NCBI GenBank assembly: GCA_033032175.1
Contig: CM065307.1
Coordinates: 8,494,001-8,558,000 of the forward strand
Reading direction: 5' to 3'
Source: Saturnia japonica
Lineage: Eukaryota > Arthropoda > Insecta > Lepidoptera > Saturniidae
DNA length: 64,000 nt
Shown here: positions 46,994 to 58,900 of the stretch, piece after piece
Numbering within the stretch: the stretch's first letter is position 1
Layout: each line of letters starts with the position of its first letter
Position numbers and translations under genes: made by a program
The notes under the pieces: generated by a model
Databases searched by the model: none
What the model saw: only the letters and a program-made list of their open reading frames with translations
What the model was told of the DNA's origin: nothing

Positions 46994-47800
46994 TTGAGAA
47001 GCTGGGTTTTGAAATTATGTGCTTGGATGTAGACACATTAATGCCACAGTTGCGACTTAATATATTTTCTAAAACATAAAAAAAATTAGAAAAATGGATT
47101 TATGAAACAACAGTTAAAATTTAACAAACCAAACAAACCAGTAACTGATTTTGTGTTCTTGAAAGGAATTATTACAGCCAGATCTTGTAAAGCTACTTTA
47201 TAAATTAATATAAAATTAAACAAAATACAGAAACCATAGACCAATAACCAGAGGACAGAAACCATAGATTAATTGACAGAAATCTCAAACCATCACACTA
47301 ACCATTTCAACATGTCACACAACAATCAACATATTTGTTATTTATCTCTGATCAACATGTATTGTATTCTTGCATAGAATTATGAACTCTGCGTGTAGAG
47401 TAGAGCGGACTTTATTACTCTATGTATTCATATACCACTAGAGGTGTAACTAATATATTCGTATTAGTTACAGGGATTATAATACGCGCCACGGACTAAT
47501 ATAATATGATCCACAAATACAGAATAATAGGTTACCAAATATTAATCTAATAATAGGCACACGATTCATGACCCGCGCGGCGAGTCACCGCAAGTACCTC
47601 TCTCTTTGTCCATTATAGGAGGGCGCATCTTGCGAGTAAGCGAGATAACTACATGATTTGAAACTTCGTATAGAAACGACCGCTGGCTGCAAGCTTATCG
47701 TATGCGCAGCTAGGTATGTATAGTAAAGACATCATTATACAAGTCGGGCTTCGTATCAAAACTGCAGCGTTAGTAACACAGTAAGCAAGCAATGAGAACA

Positions 47801-48168
47801 GAATCACTATATTAGTCACCGTTTTAACGAATATCAGCGTATTAGCTAATACGGATATTAGTTAGGTTCACATATTAGTTTGTAATATTTGTATTAGGAG
47901 TCTATTGGTATTTCGTATTATAGAATCACTATATTAGTCACCGTTTTTAACGAATATTAGCGTATTAGCTAATACGGATATTAGTTAGGTTCACAGATTA
48001 GTTTGTAATATTTGTATTAGGAATCTATTGGTATTTCGTATTATGGAATCACTATATTAGGCACCGTTTTTAACGAATATGAGTGTATTAGCTAATACGC
48101 ATATTAGTTAGATTCATACATTAGTTTGTAATTTTTGTATTAGGTATCTATTGGTATTTCGTATTATA
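47801..48168 (+). repeat. Three tandem units of 122-123 bp inside the hAT element
   Basis: Units start at 47801, 47923 and 48046, each with GAATCACTATATTAGNCACC, AGCTAATACGNATATTAGTT and TCTATTGGTATTTCGTATTA. Unit 3 is the most diverged. A diverged inverted piece (CGGTGACTAATATTTCACTA) is at about 49127. Confidence 0.92.
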
Positions 48169-48520
48169 TTAGCGATTTCTTCAGTTCCTTGTAACTAGCT
48201 GCGATTACATACATGTTATCGTATCTATATATTTTGGAGAATTTGAAATGTAAATATTTATTATTTTATGTTTAGAATCAACTAAAAAATCAATCGATTG
48301 ACGTTTTTAATGGGCATATATAAAAATCTATAATTGTAGTACATGACATAGTGATATTTTTTCACATAATATATGTTAATATAACAAAGATTTTGACGGT
48401 AACGACAGTCCGTAATCTATAATTAATAGATTGACGTATCTGTTTGAAATATCAAAATAACAGTTTTTTTTTTTTTACTAAATGCATATGAAAGTATATA
48501 CGATACCTATAATAAAAACC

Positions 48521-48935
48521 CATTTTTAAAATTTTTGTCTGTCTGTTTGTTCTGGGTAATCTCCGAAACGGTTGGACCGATTTCGACAGGACTTTCACTG
48601 GTAGATAGCTAATTTTATAGGAAGTAACTTAGGCTACCTTTATTTTAGAAAAAGAATTAGGGTTCCGCATTAATAAAAAAGCAACTGGTCATGGCGAATA
48701 AATTTGGGCGCTTAAAATGGCTTACGCTGATTAAATTAAAGAGATAAAGCAAGTTAACGTACTAAATAATTGTAGACATTAAAAATACCTACAAAAAATT
48801 CAGGGAGAGTATACGTCTATCTTATAAGGAACATCCACAATAAGCATTATTGTCTTTAAAATAGCCGGGAGCGGGGAGCAAGATTCGCGCGGGCATTCTG
48901 TAGTCCACGTGAGCGAAGCCGCGGGCACAGCTAGT
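48521..48935 (-). repeat. Dispersed repeat family R1, copy 3 (best preserved), nested in hAT element
   Basis: On the minus strand it starts ACTAGCTGTGCCCGCGGCTT and follows all R1 blocks. It ends with GGTCCAACCGTTTCGGAGAT and a CAGACAGACAAAAATTT tail. Confidence 0.85.
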
Positions 48936-50336
48936 TTATTAATACGAAAGAAAATTTGACCACTTTTTCATTTATGTTATATAATAAGCATACGGATAAT
49001 ATTAATAAATATTCACAACAATCTTTTATTTTATACACACATTCTATAAGTATAGAAAATACTGAGAATAGATTCACATAATATCCGTATTAGATTCAAG
49101 TAAGTAGCGAATAGCGAATATTGAATCGGTGACTAATATTTCACTAATACCAAATAATAGGTACAGGAACCTAATACGAGTTAACTAATATATTCCATAT
49201 TAGTAATACCAAAATATCACCCTAATATAACAACTCTAAATTGTTATTTATCTCTGCACCTCTATATACCACATAACTCTGTATACCACTATGATATTTT
49301 TTTTGGTATAGTTCTTCCTTTTTTTCGTGAAAGGGAAAGGCAAAGGTATCTAACACCTTGCAGCCAAGTCAGAATACCACTGTGATTACCACTAGGCACC
49401 AAGGAACAATTCGATACTACTGTGCATAGAGTATAGTAATACATAGGGAACTACTGAGTACTGAGTACTCATTGGTTTTGAATCTTTTCAGTTGATATTG
49501 AGTACTGGTATCGAACAAACCATCATTCGATCTGATTACTGAGATTGAATTAAAACAGCGATAAAGAATTAATTTACGTCACGATATCGCCTCCGCCCTG
49601 GACCCTTGCCCAGTAGGTGGGAGTATTAATGAATAGCGGTGCAGGGCCGGCTATTATGTATTTTTAGTAAAACCATTCTGTTTCTTTACAATAAAACGAC
49701 TCCATCGGCCATATTTTTTATTCACTCTCTATCAACTGTTTTAAAACCATAGACTTAAAACTTTTATACAATCATAGACAAAAATCATTATGATGGGCAT
49801 TGTCTTTCAATACCGGCCACGCCGGTGAGCTGGCGGTTTTTTTTATAGATAATTATCGTTTTTTGGTCAATCAATAGTAATTGTTATTATCGCTATATCA
49901 TAAAAACAAAATTCTCCATCACGTCTGTCAGTCTGCCTGAATCTGTCTGAAACGTAATATACAACAAAACTGAACGGATTTTGATACGATTTTGATGGAC
50001 TAATCCATGAAGAAGGAATAATTCAAAAAGGTTTTATGTAAATTGGTTTTATAGGATCGTTTGGCCGATCCTATTAATTAAAAATGCAGCTCAGCGTTTG
50101 AATTATTGCTGTATTTATTTTGTCGCTAGTAACCGATTACAGAATAATATATCTTCTTTTCAGTACGTGACAGATGTCTTATTTATCTTTTTCAAGACTT
50201 GAAAGTCAGCCAGTCTATCATAAACAAAATAGAATGTGGCTGAAGTAACAACTATTTATTGTGATAAGTCGCCACATCACCCCCCTACGGAGAAAATTAC
50301 AGCCGAGAGAAAGAAAAATAACAATTTAGAAGAAAT

Positions 50337-50666
50337 CTATAGATCTAGGATGTCGCGGAACCTAACTCTGCGATCAGTGCGTGTAATGACTGTAGGATAT
50401 GTAGCAGGGGATGCGGTGTCATGTTGTGGAATGTTGGATGGCGTGCGATTTGTAGTCAGAGCGGATGGAGGCGCGATGACAGGTGCTGGTGTGGAAGTAG
50501 CTGTCGTCGACTCTTGTTGATCTTGTTCGACTTCCTGGTGAGCTGGTTTTACGCGATCGACACTGACCTCGTGCTTTTTACCTGCAACCTCGAGCGTTAC
50601 AGTTTTGGGGTTTCGAGCCAAAATTTTGTAAGGTCCGGTGTAGGGTGGCTGTAATGGTCGCATCAT
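50337..50666 (-). pseudogene. Integrase C-terminal (GPY/F) fragment of a gypsy-type element
   Basis: The frame holds LQPPYTGPYKILARN and HEVSVDRVKPAH, the GPY/F module that ends integrases of Ty3/gypsy elements, followed by a Pro/Thr/Ser-rich tail and a stop at 50337. The part upstream of the module is missing: the sequence switches to the other strand's integrase. Confidence 0.82.
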
Positions 50667-51391
50667 TCCGTCGCTCGACGTTTCTGAGACTCCACAACCT
50701 CAGTCACCCTAGCGCGCGTGCAAGCGCTCGCCTGGTGTCTGACTGCTATGTTTGGCCTTCCATGCGCAAAGACTGCATGGCTTGGGCTCGCTGTTGCATT
50801 GCATGCCAACGCTGCAAAGTCTTCCATCACGGAAGGTCGCCGTTAGGAAACTTCCCTGGAAAGTCAGCCCGTTTCCAGCACGTCCACTTGGACATCATAG
50901 GCGCACTTCCCCATTCTGGTGGTTATACATACTGTCTGACAGCCGTCGACAGATTTACCAGATGGCCGGAAGTATGGCCAATGTCGGGCATTACCGCAGA
51001 AGAGGTAGCCGACACATTCGTTTCCGGATGGATCTCGCGATATGGCGTTCCACTTGTCATCACAACAGACCAAGGGCGACAATTCGAATCTGCCCTTTTC
51101 GCCCGTCTAATGAAAATCTGCGCAACAAAACGTATCCGGACGACAAGCTATCACCCGCAAGCAAATGGAATGGTAGAACGCCTTCACAGGCAATTAAAAG
51201 CTGCCCTTATGTGCCATGGAAGTACATGGAGCAAGGCTCTACCGCTAGTGTTGCTTGGCATACGCACAGCACTTAAAGAAGACTTACAATGTTCTTCTGC
51301 AGAACTTCTGTATGGCGAACCCCTGCGGTTACCAGGAGAGCTCGTCGTACCAGCAACAATCGATCATGATACTCACATCGAGGACTACTAG
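50651..51391 (+). pseudogene. Ty3/gypsy integrase: zinc finger and catalytic core
   Basis: An HHCC zinc-binding region (LHNLSHPSARAS to CCIACQRCK) is followed by the rve core. The first catalytic Asp is in HVHLDIIGAL, the second in VITTDQGRQFES, and the Glu is in SYHPQANGMVERLHRQ, so all three acidic residues are kept. The frame stops at 51391. A one-base deletion there would explain why LARLRSKMASIRPTP continues at once in another frame (51389 onward). No reverse transcriptase, protease or gag is present. Confidence 0.88.
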
Positions 51392-51637
51392 CCAGACTTC
51401 GCTCCAAGATGGCTAGCATACGTCCCACCCCAGCATCACGACACGCTCATCCATCATCATTCATCTTCAAAGACCTGCAGACAGCAAGCAAAAAGGAGGG
51501 TTATGTTTTTCGACAATATGCATAAACGCCTTGATGAATTTTAGCCTTCGAAGTGTCGTTGATAGATTCGTCATAATTGTAGGAGTGACATAGGCTATAT
51601 AATATTTAAGTACGACGTCTAGGAACTATATAAAACG

Positions 51638-51655
51638 AAAAAAAAAAAAAAAAAA
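51638..51655 (+). repeat. Poly(A) run, 18 bases
   Basis: An A18 homopolymer lies between the integrase remnant and the right LTR-like arm. Confidence 0.95.
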
Positions 51656-52045
51656 CATTTTTAGTCAAGTAGTTTTTTTTGCAGTCTGTTTTTTTTTGTT
51701 TCCTTTTTAATAACTTTTCAATACTAATGAATTAAAAAAAAAACCGTAGGGGGGTGATGTGGCGACTTATCACAATAAATAGTTGTTACTTCAGCCACAT
51801 TCTATTTTGTTTATGATAGACTGGCTGACTTTCAAGTCTTGAAAAAGATAAATAAGACATCTGTCACGTACTGACAAGAAGATATATTATTCTGTAATCG
51901 GTTACTAGCGACAAAATAAATACAGCAATAATTCAAACGCTGAGCTACATTTTTAATTAATAGGATCGGCCAAACGATCCTATAATTATCATGTCGGGGT
52001 CACCAATTATTTAGTAACAACTATTTATTGTGATAAGTCGCCACA

Positions 52046-52839
52046 GTTTCATTAAAATGACTATGATTGTGGAATATAACGGAACAAATAATGCTAACGA
52101 AGCTCGCGTTTACTCTTGCTTTGCTTTATTTCAGCATACAACGTACTTACTTCAAAGTTTCGTTAATGGTCAGTACTTATAAAATTATTAAATTCGGAAA
52201 CGTGGCTTGTCATTGCCCGGCTTAGGATTGAATCGATATCGTCCTTTCAGCAATACCAAGTATGCATCAGGTTTCAAACCAAAATATTGAACTCCCATTC
52301 GATACCACTTTAAAGTTTCGATACTTGTGGGTTCATAAACATTTTTTTAAAATAAATTGTTTAAATTCTTGAACGATTCTTGTGTTTGTCCTTGTTTTAC
52401 TATAATTCAGTTTATAATGCACCTCATTAAGTTAGTAAATGTTATTTACTCATGTACTGAATCAAAGTACCAATTCTTTATTCGATGCCACTTCGAAGTA
52501 TTAATACTTGTCAGCAGAGTTAGATAACAATTGTCAGTACTCAATTAATTTTATAACGTTATTGTTATTATTTATGAAATTTATTATCGAAGCTTGTGTT
52601 TTCCCTTGAATCTTGGTTTTGCTGTATTTGATTATAAAGCGGTACTTGATATGATTTAATCAAATTTTGCTAATAGAGTGTTTCCATTGCTATATAAACG
52701 AGCAGCAAAGTTTTTAGTTGTACTTGCAACCTTTTTCTCTGTGTTATTGGTCTATGGTCTAGACGTCAACAGTGTCAACACGTCAAGTGTTTTTTTGTGA
52801 TTCCATTGAATAATAAAATTTTGAAATTATAACTTCAAA
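52046..52839. promoter_or_regulatory. Upstream region and probable 5' UTR of PRA1 gene
   Basis: The distal part has degenerate repeats (CCATTCGATACCACTTTAAA and TTCGATGCCACTTCGAAGTA). The start site is not determinable. The 52700-52839 stretch is the likely promoter and 5' UTR. Confidence 0.35.
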
Positions 52840-52910
52840 ATGTCTGAGAATGTTAACATTGATTTATCAGGAGAAATCACAGCGACGGCTGAAAAGAGGG
52901 GTTTTCAAAA
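52840..52910 (+). CDS. RABAC1: PRA1 exon 1
   Basis: It encodes MSENVNIDLSGEITATAEKR and then GFQ, ending with AA before a GTATGT donor (phase 2). The frame would stop soon after without splicing. Confidence 0.85.
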
Positions 52911-55900
52911 GTATGTCAATGACATGGAATTGTGAGTTTAAACAAAGACTACGTGGTGTTCTTAGGCTTATTCGTTGTCATTTGAACTTATCGTTAAATT
53001 ATTTGTTTATGAAGTAATTTTTTCTGTTTTACTATCACACAAACGTTGTGTACATAGTTGAACTTTCCTCTAAAATATTCAAAGGAAATAAATTTATTAT
53101 AAAAAAAGAAGTTATTTGTACGGGAATATGTCTCTATATTCATGCTATGTTTCTAACAGAGTAGGGTGATTATGTAGAAACGATGAACGCTTATTGTTGG
53201 AATACTAATAGATAATAAACAAATAGACTAATGATGTTTGAAAATATGGGATTGAGATTCGTTTGGTACTAGTTAAAAGGGAAAATAGAGATTTTTTATA
53301 AATGTTACCACTGTCATCAAAAGATAATCATTTTCTAAACATGAAAAAAATGATACGACTTTCCATTGACCTGCGTCCAATTAAATAGTTGGAAAGAGCT
53401 TGGGGGGGGGGGGGGGGGGGTGTAGCTCTACAAGCTCTAAAAGGAAAAGTTGCGGAGCACCCCCCTTTTCGAGTTTTATTCAACCCCATTCATCAGAAAA
53501 AAAATAGGGGTACTGATTCAGAGGGATTTCTGTACCTATTTTAAGACTGCAATGTCTCCAGTGCTGAGGGAAGAGCAGCCTCCACACACTTTATAAAAAC
53601 ACTAGCAATAGGATAGACTCATACCGGGTAGAGTTGGAGTCAATCAATTTGGTTCATTGATATAAGTTGAATCTAACCTATTTTATTTGTTATCTACCCT
53701 AATAGGTACTGTTAAAATAAAACAAATGACATACTAATTAAAGATTTTTTTTATCATTTTATGCACATATTGTATTGTGTTAATTAATTCTTCAAAAACA
53801 TCTTTATGTGAAGTTTCCCTACAAGTGGCTCATTGTACACATGGGGTGCCTGCAGAAAAACTTGTGACAAGTGGCTCATCAGAGTCCAAGACTTGTACTA
53901 CACTCTATTCTTCAGACTGCATGGCAGAACATGAAACCTGTGGATTCGGTTACGTAAATTTATATAAAATAAAATGTTACTGAACATATGACAACTTAAC
54001 CTTAGTTAAAATGAAATATTCAATGACATGAATGGTAGGGATTTACAAATATTGCAAAAATAATTGATTTATATTTTTTTTCTCAAAAACGATGGGTCTC
54101 CGCATGTTGAATCTTGTAATAATGTAACTTTTCTGTAAAAAAAAATTCCATCCCCCAACTCCATGGACGTCAATGGAAAACTGAGCCAAAAAATTTGCTT
54201 AAAATTTAGAATTGCTTGGTACACGCTTGTGAAGCCTAAAAAGCAGCAGATGACATGTATATGTAAAAAGAATTTGCTTTGTGTAGTTTATGGTAATGGT
54301 AATGGTAGAAGATAGGGGGCTGCCTCCTCACCCTCCCTGTTTGCTTCCTTGCCATTCAGGGAGCAAAAATGATACTAAATATCGAAATCTTGAATTTGAC
54401 CTTGAAAGTTTGACCTTTATGTTATGTTATGGGAGTGGTATTATAAGATAGGAGGCTCCTTCCACCCTCCCTGTAAATTCCAACAGGAGAGCTGTTATCC
54501 AATTTTCTATTGCACTTAAAATACCAAAATACGAAAATTTAAATGTTTGTGTTCTTATTTGAATATCATTAGCTTCTACTATTTTCATTTAGTGTATTGA
54601 GGTATTTCTTTAGCTAAATAAAGCTTTTCACCATAATTATTTTATATATTTATAAATATTTAAAATAATTAAGGTTACCTTCTAAATTGTGTTAGGTTAC
54701 TTCAGCATGTCCGCAGTGGCACTGGAACAGCCTTGATTATGGGAGTTCTTTCCACTCGGAGACCATGGACTCAGTTTGTTGCTACAGAAAATTTTAAGGT
54801 AAAGTATATTGTATTCCAGATGTTATATTCTTTTATAACCGACTTCAGCAAAGGACAGGTGATTACTCAATGCAAATGTACATATATATTTAGTTGTAAG
54901 CGTTGTTCCTACTTAGTACAAAACATACTTATTCATTACATACATAGCTGCGTAAGGTGGATTTTAAAACTTTACTGTATTTTAAACCAGACTTATGAAC
55001 CTATATGTAAATATAAATTTAGCTGATTTAGGATTTAAAAAAAAATATTTTAAAGAACATATTTTATGTCTTGTGAAGGTTTCGCGTATGAACTGCACAC
55101 ATGTTTTTTTTGACAAACTTTCACACACGGCCAATTATTTCCAATCTAAGCAAAGCTAGTACTATACTAAGTGAACAGCTAATAAACATACATATAATAG
55201 ATATTTAACACCCAGGCAACTGATAATGAAGGCAAAAACATACTTTTAATACTCGACGCAGAGAGAAAAGAACATAACTATGCTATAAACCAAGAAAGAG
55301 AGATGAGCGCGCGTTTCGTCGGGTGTTAATAATGTGTTTCTGGCCATACAAATTAGTGCAATTTGAGTAGACTCACCGTGTTATATTGCGTCGGGTGACG
55401 GTACTCTGTCCGTATTTTTTTTTTACAGGCGCCTGCTTCTGTCCCACGTCTTTCGCGTCGTTTTTACAGAAACGTTGAATATTTTCAAGCTAATTATCTA
55501 ATTGTGTTTCTTGGCTTATTTGCATATTGTTTGTAAGTATTACCATGATTGGTCATTAGTACATTATTTTAATATTTTTCTTTACAATGAGTTCAGTTAT
55601 TGTATGATTACTTTTTTCAGGATAACATCACCTTTGTTACTGATTGCTATGGTGGCAAGCTTTTTTGGATATAGAAAGCTAACTTCAGGACCAAACACTT
55701 TGAAGGTGATGAAAACATTTGATTTAATACTAGCTGTACGCCACGGTATCACCCATGTTAAAAAAATTCCATACAAGTTTTGAACTCCCCTTACACCCCT
55801 GTAGAGATTGAATTTTCAAAAAACCGTTCTTCATGGAGTTAACTTCATAATAACTATCTGTAAGCTAAATTTCAGTCCAATGGGTTCTGTGGTTATAGTC

Positions 55901-58900
55901 CCATGTCCTTTTATATATAAGTAGATACATACTATAAGTTTGAGTGATAACTTGAAAAAAAAATGTGGCCTTTTATATTTTTATAATTAACCATATGTTT
56001 CAGGGATAGATAATTTTTATTTTACTTAATAAAATTCTTAAAACTGACTGATATACAATATACAGCTTAAGCATGTGAGTCTAGAAGCATTAAATTTTGC
56101 ATAGGAGTTCCTTCTATGACGTAATTGTAACACGCATGTAATGGCTCCCCATTTGTGCATCACTGTGGATCATTTCCCAATTATTTTTTAATAAGTCTCA
56201 TACCTTATTAATTTATGTATATTCGACAACAAATTTCTGTTTGCATTAAGGTTGGTTAACTCCTTCATTTAAGTTTACATAGATAGGTGTTTTTCTTTCT
56301 TTTTTTTTAAGGCACCGAGTGCATTTTGGTCACTCAGACATTGGATTTTATTTGAGCAAACAATGAATTATCAATAAACTTTAGATGTGCAGTAGCTAGA
56401 AAAAAAGTGATCCACTGTTGCCCACTCTCGCATATCTACACTGTATCAACCATAACTGTTAGATTCATATTTTCATGAGAGAAAAAAACGAAACTTATTT
56501 CCTTATTTAGAAAGTTTATAAATATTAACATATTATAGTGTTGTTTGACAAATACAGCTATATTCAGTGAATCTTAATTATATATTAATATTAACAATTA
56601 TGTTATTATATTCGCATTCTGATAAATTTTATGATTAAATGAATGTGGATTATTCAAATTCAATGCTTCTAATTTTGAAAACAATGTTTCACATAAATAT
56701 CCTCTTTCTGTTTCAGCCTAAAGTGAGTTTTTGATAGTATATAACAGTATTTATTTTTTGTGCATTAAATTTAGACTTAAAGACATACTTTAAAATCGTA
56801 ACTTTTATTTCATTTTAGATAGGAAGCTGGGAACTGACCAAAACGCAACAGTATGCTGTCGCTGCTGTTGGTTCCATGGCTATTTGCTGGCTTGCAGGAG
56901 CCGGAACTGTGTTATTTTGGGTTTTAGGTAAAGCAAGAATAAGATTACAGCCACATATTTTTTTTGCTTGTACTGTCATACCACTGTACTGTAAACTTAT
57001 TGTGCATTGAGCTACCTCAAATATGCACCATGGCGCGGCGCAGCAAAATAGTCCCCACCGTGTGAGTAAGTCATTAAACGCGCGCCGCTCGCACACAACA
57101 CGTATGAAATAAGTGACTCGACACATCCGGCGCAGTAAACTGAGTTAGCGCAATAGAACTGACTACACTGTTAGCCCTATTCGAAAACAGAGCCACTGAT
57201 GGCTTTTACAGCTTTACCGGGCGAACGCTTTAGGCACTCAGCGAAAGTAGCCGAACTTCGGCTTGGGCTGTTGCCGCAATTGCAATTAAGTCGCGATCTG
57301 ACTAATTCCCTATAAGTAAAATTCGAGCTAAACTAACATAAACATATGTACATTTAGTGATCTAAAAACATAATCTACACTAACTAGCGTAAGAAAAAGA
57401 AAAAAATGGTTCCTTACAGACCATGTATGTGGTGTGCACGTATGTATGTACGTAAATATTGTGTGGGTAGCTAAGTGATTGCAAGTGCAGTGTCACTTGT
57501 ATCGCGCGGGCGGTTGCCAGACGGTTTTACACCGAGGAACGGACCTAGACTTGAGTTGCCGCGAGAGAGGAAGGGTCGTGGAGTGCAGTGTTACCCATGT
57601 CCATGGTACATAAGTTATTCCAACTCAGTCCTCAGGAGTCGCATTCCATTTATTTTTTGTCCATTTTTAGTGTCGCTTTTTCGTTTCATCGCGATTCAAA
57701 TCACAAGAGTACTAAAGATTCTAGTAAAAATAATAATTATGTGTGCAATTCACACATCGTAGAAGTGAAACCTTTACATCTATGTTTTTTTAATTCAGAA
57801 AATGATCAAATACACACTAATTTAAAGTTTATGAAAATGTACATCAAGGACTCACAATCATTTAACACAATATCAATCAGTAACAGAATGTCATAAGTGT
57901 TGTCTAAAAAGTTTTTGTTTCGTGCCTTTTTGATGAGTTAATAAAGTTCATTATTGCGCGGCTACAAACCTCTTTTGTACCATTTTAACATTGCCTAAAA
58001 CTTGCCTATCTCATTTTCTCGCACGTTAAATCTTATGAATTTATCTGTCTGTCGCTTTGGCTTTTTCATTTGTTCGACTTTCAAATCACAACTACGCTAA
58101 AGAAGTTTTCACTTCAAAAACTAAGTTTAAACTTTATATTACTTAATTTGAATGAATGCATTGTATTACATAAAATCTAGAGACATAATAAAAATAGAGA
58201 AATTATTCCAACTCAGTCCTCAGGAGTCGCATTCCATTTATTTTTTGTCCATTTTTAGTGTCGCTTTTTCGTTTCATCGCGATTCAAATCACAAGAGTAC
58301 TAAAGATTCTAGTAAAAATAATAATTATGTGTGCAATTCACACATCGTAGAAGTGAAACCTTTACATCTATGTTTTTTTAATTCAGAAAATGATCAAATA
58401 CACACTAATTTAAAGTTTATGAAAATGTACATCAAGGACTCACAATCATTTAACACAATATCAATCAGTAACAGAATGTCATAAGTGTTGTCTAAAAAGT
58501 TTTTGTTTCGTGCCTTTTTGATGAGTTAATAAAGTTCATTATTGCGCGGCTACAAACCTCTTTTGTACCATTTTAACATTGCCTAAAACTTGCCTATCTC
58601 ATTTTCTCGCACGTTAAATCTTATGAATTTATCTGTCTGTCGCTTTGGCTTTTTCATTTGTTCGACTTTCAAATCACAACTACGCTAAAGAAGTTTTCAC
58701 TTCAAAAACTAAGTTTAAACTTTATATTACTTAATTTGAATGAATGCATTGTATTACATAAAATCTAGAGACATAATAAAAATAGAGAAATTATATCGGC
58801 CTCCTAATTACGCGTTTCGCAAGAGCAAAGTAATAGCAGCAATGGCAAATATAGACCTCGAAATGACAAACAATATTAAGTATGTACTTACCAGATATAA

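Larger units (their letters stand above)
47439..49264. mobile_element. hAT-type non-autonomous element with perfect 8-bp target duplication
   Basis: The element is bounded by TAGAGGTGTAAC at the left and, in reverse complement, TAGAGGTGCAGAG at the right. Both ends are flanked by the identical octamer TATACCAC (47431-47438 and 49265-49272), the 8-bp target duplication typical of hAT transposons. No transposase frame is present. The interior is rich in ATTAGT/GTATTAG motifs, holds a three-unit tandem repeat, and has an R1 repeat nested at 48521-48935. Confidence 0.85.
50048..52045. mobile_element. Palindromic, rearranged Ty3/gypsy retroelement remnant
   Basis: Two arms, 50048-50290 and 51744-51985, are inverted copies of each other. 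Each has the purine tract CCGTAGGGGGG facing inward, next to an LTR-like start TGATGTGGCGACTTATCAC. Coding remnants also point outward: an integrase core on the plus strand and the integrase C-terminal module on the minus strand, meeting head to head near 50660. At 51988-52005 (minus strand) TGGTGACCCCGACATGAT matches a primer-binding site for tRNA-Trp. It lies beside a second inverted copy of the first 33 bases of the LTR-like sequence (52013-52045). Confidence 0.8.

Noticed and set aside
47801..48168. Regular repeats as a CRISPR array
   Set aside because: The units are contiguous 122-bp tandem copies without unique spacers, in a eukaryotic genome and inside a transposon.
50236..50520. Plus-strand ORF over the left LTR-like arm
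   Set aside because: It runs antisense to the integrase C-terminal fragment and through LTR-like DNA, with no motif.
57588..58484. Two near-identical ORFs of about 100 codons in PRA1 intron 5
   Set aside because: They arise from the 588-bp tandem repeat of a non-coding element, and the peptide is low-complexity and unrecognised.
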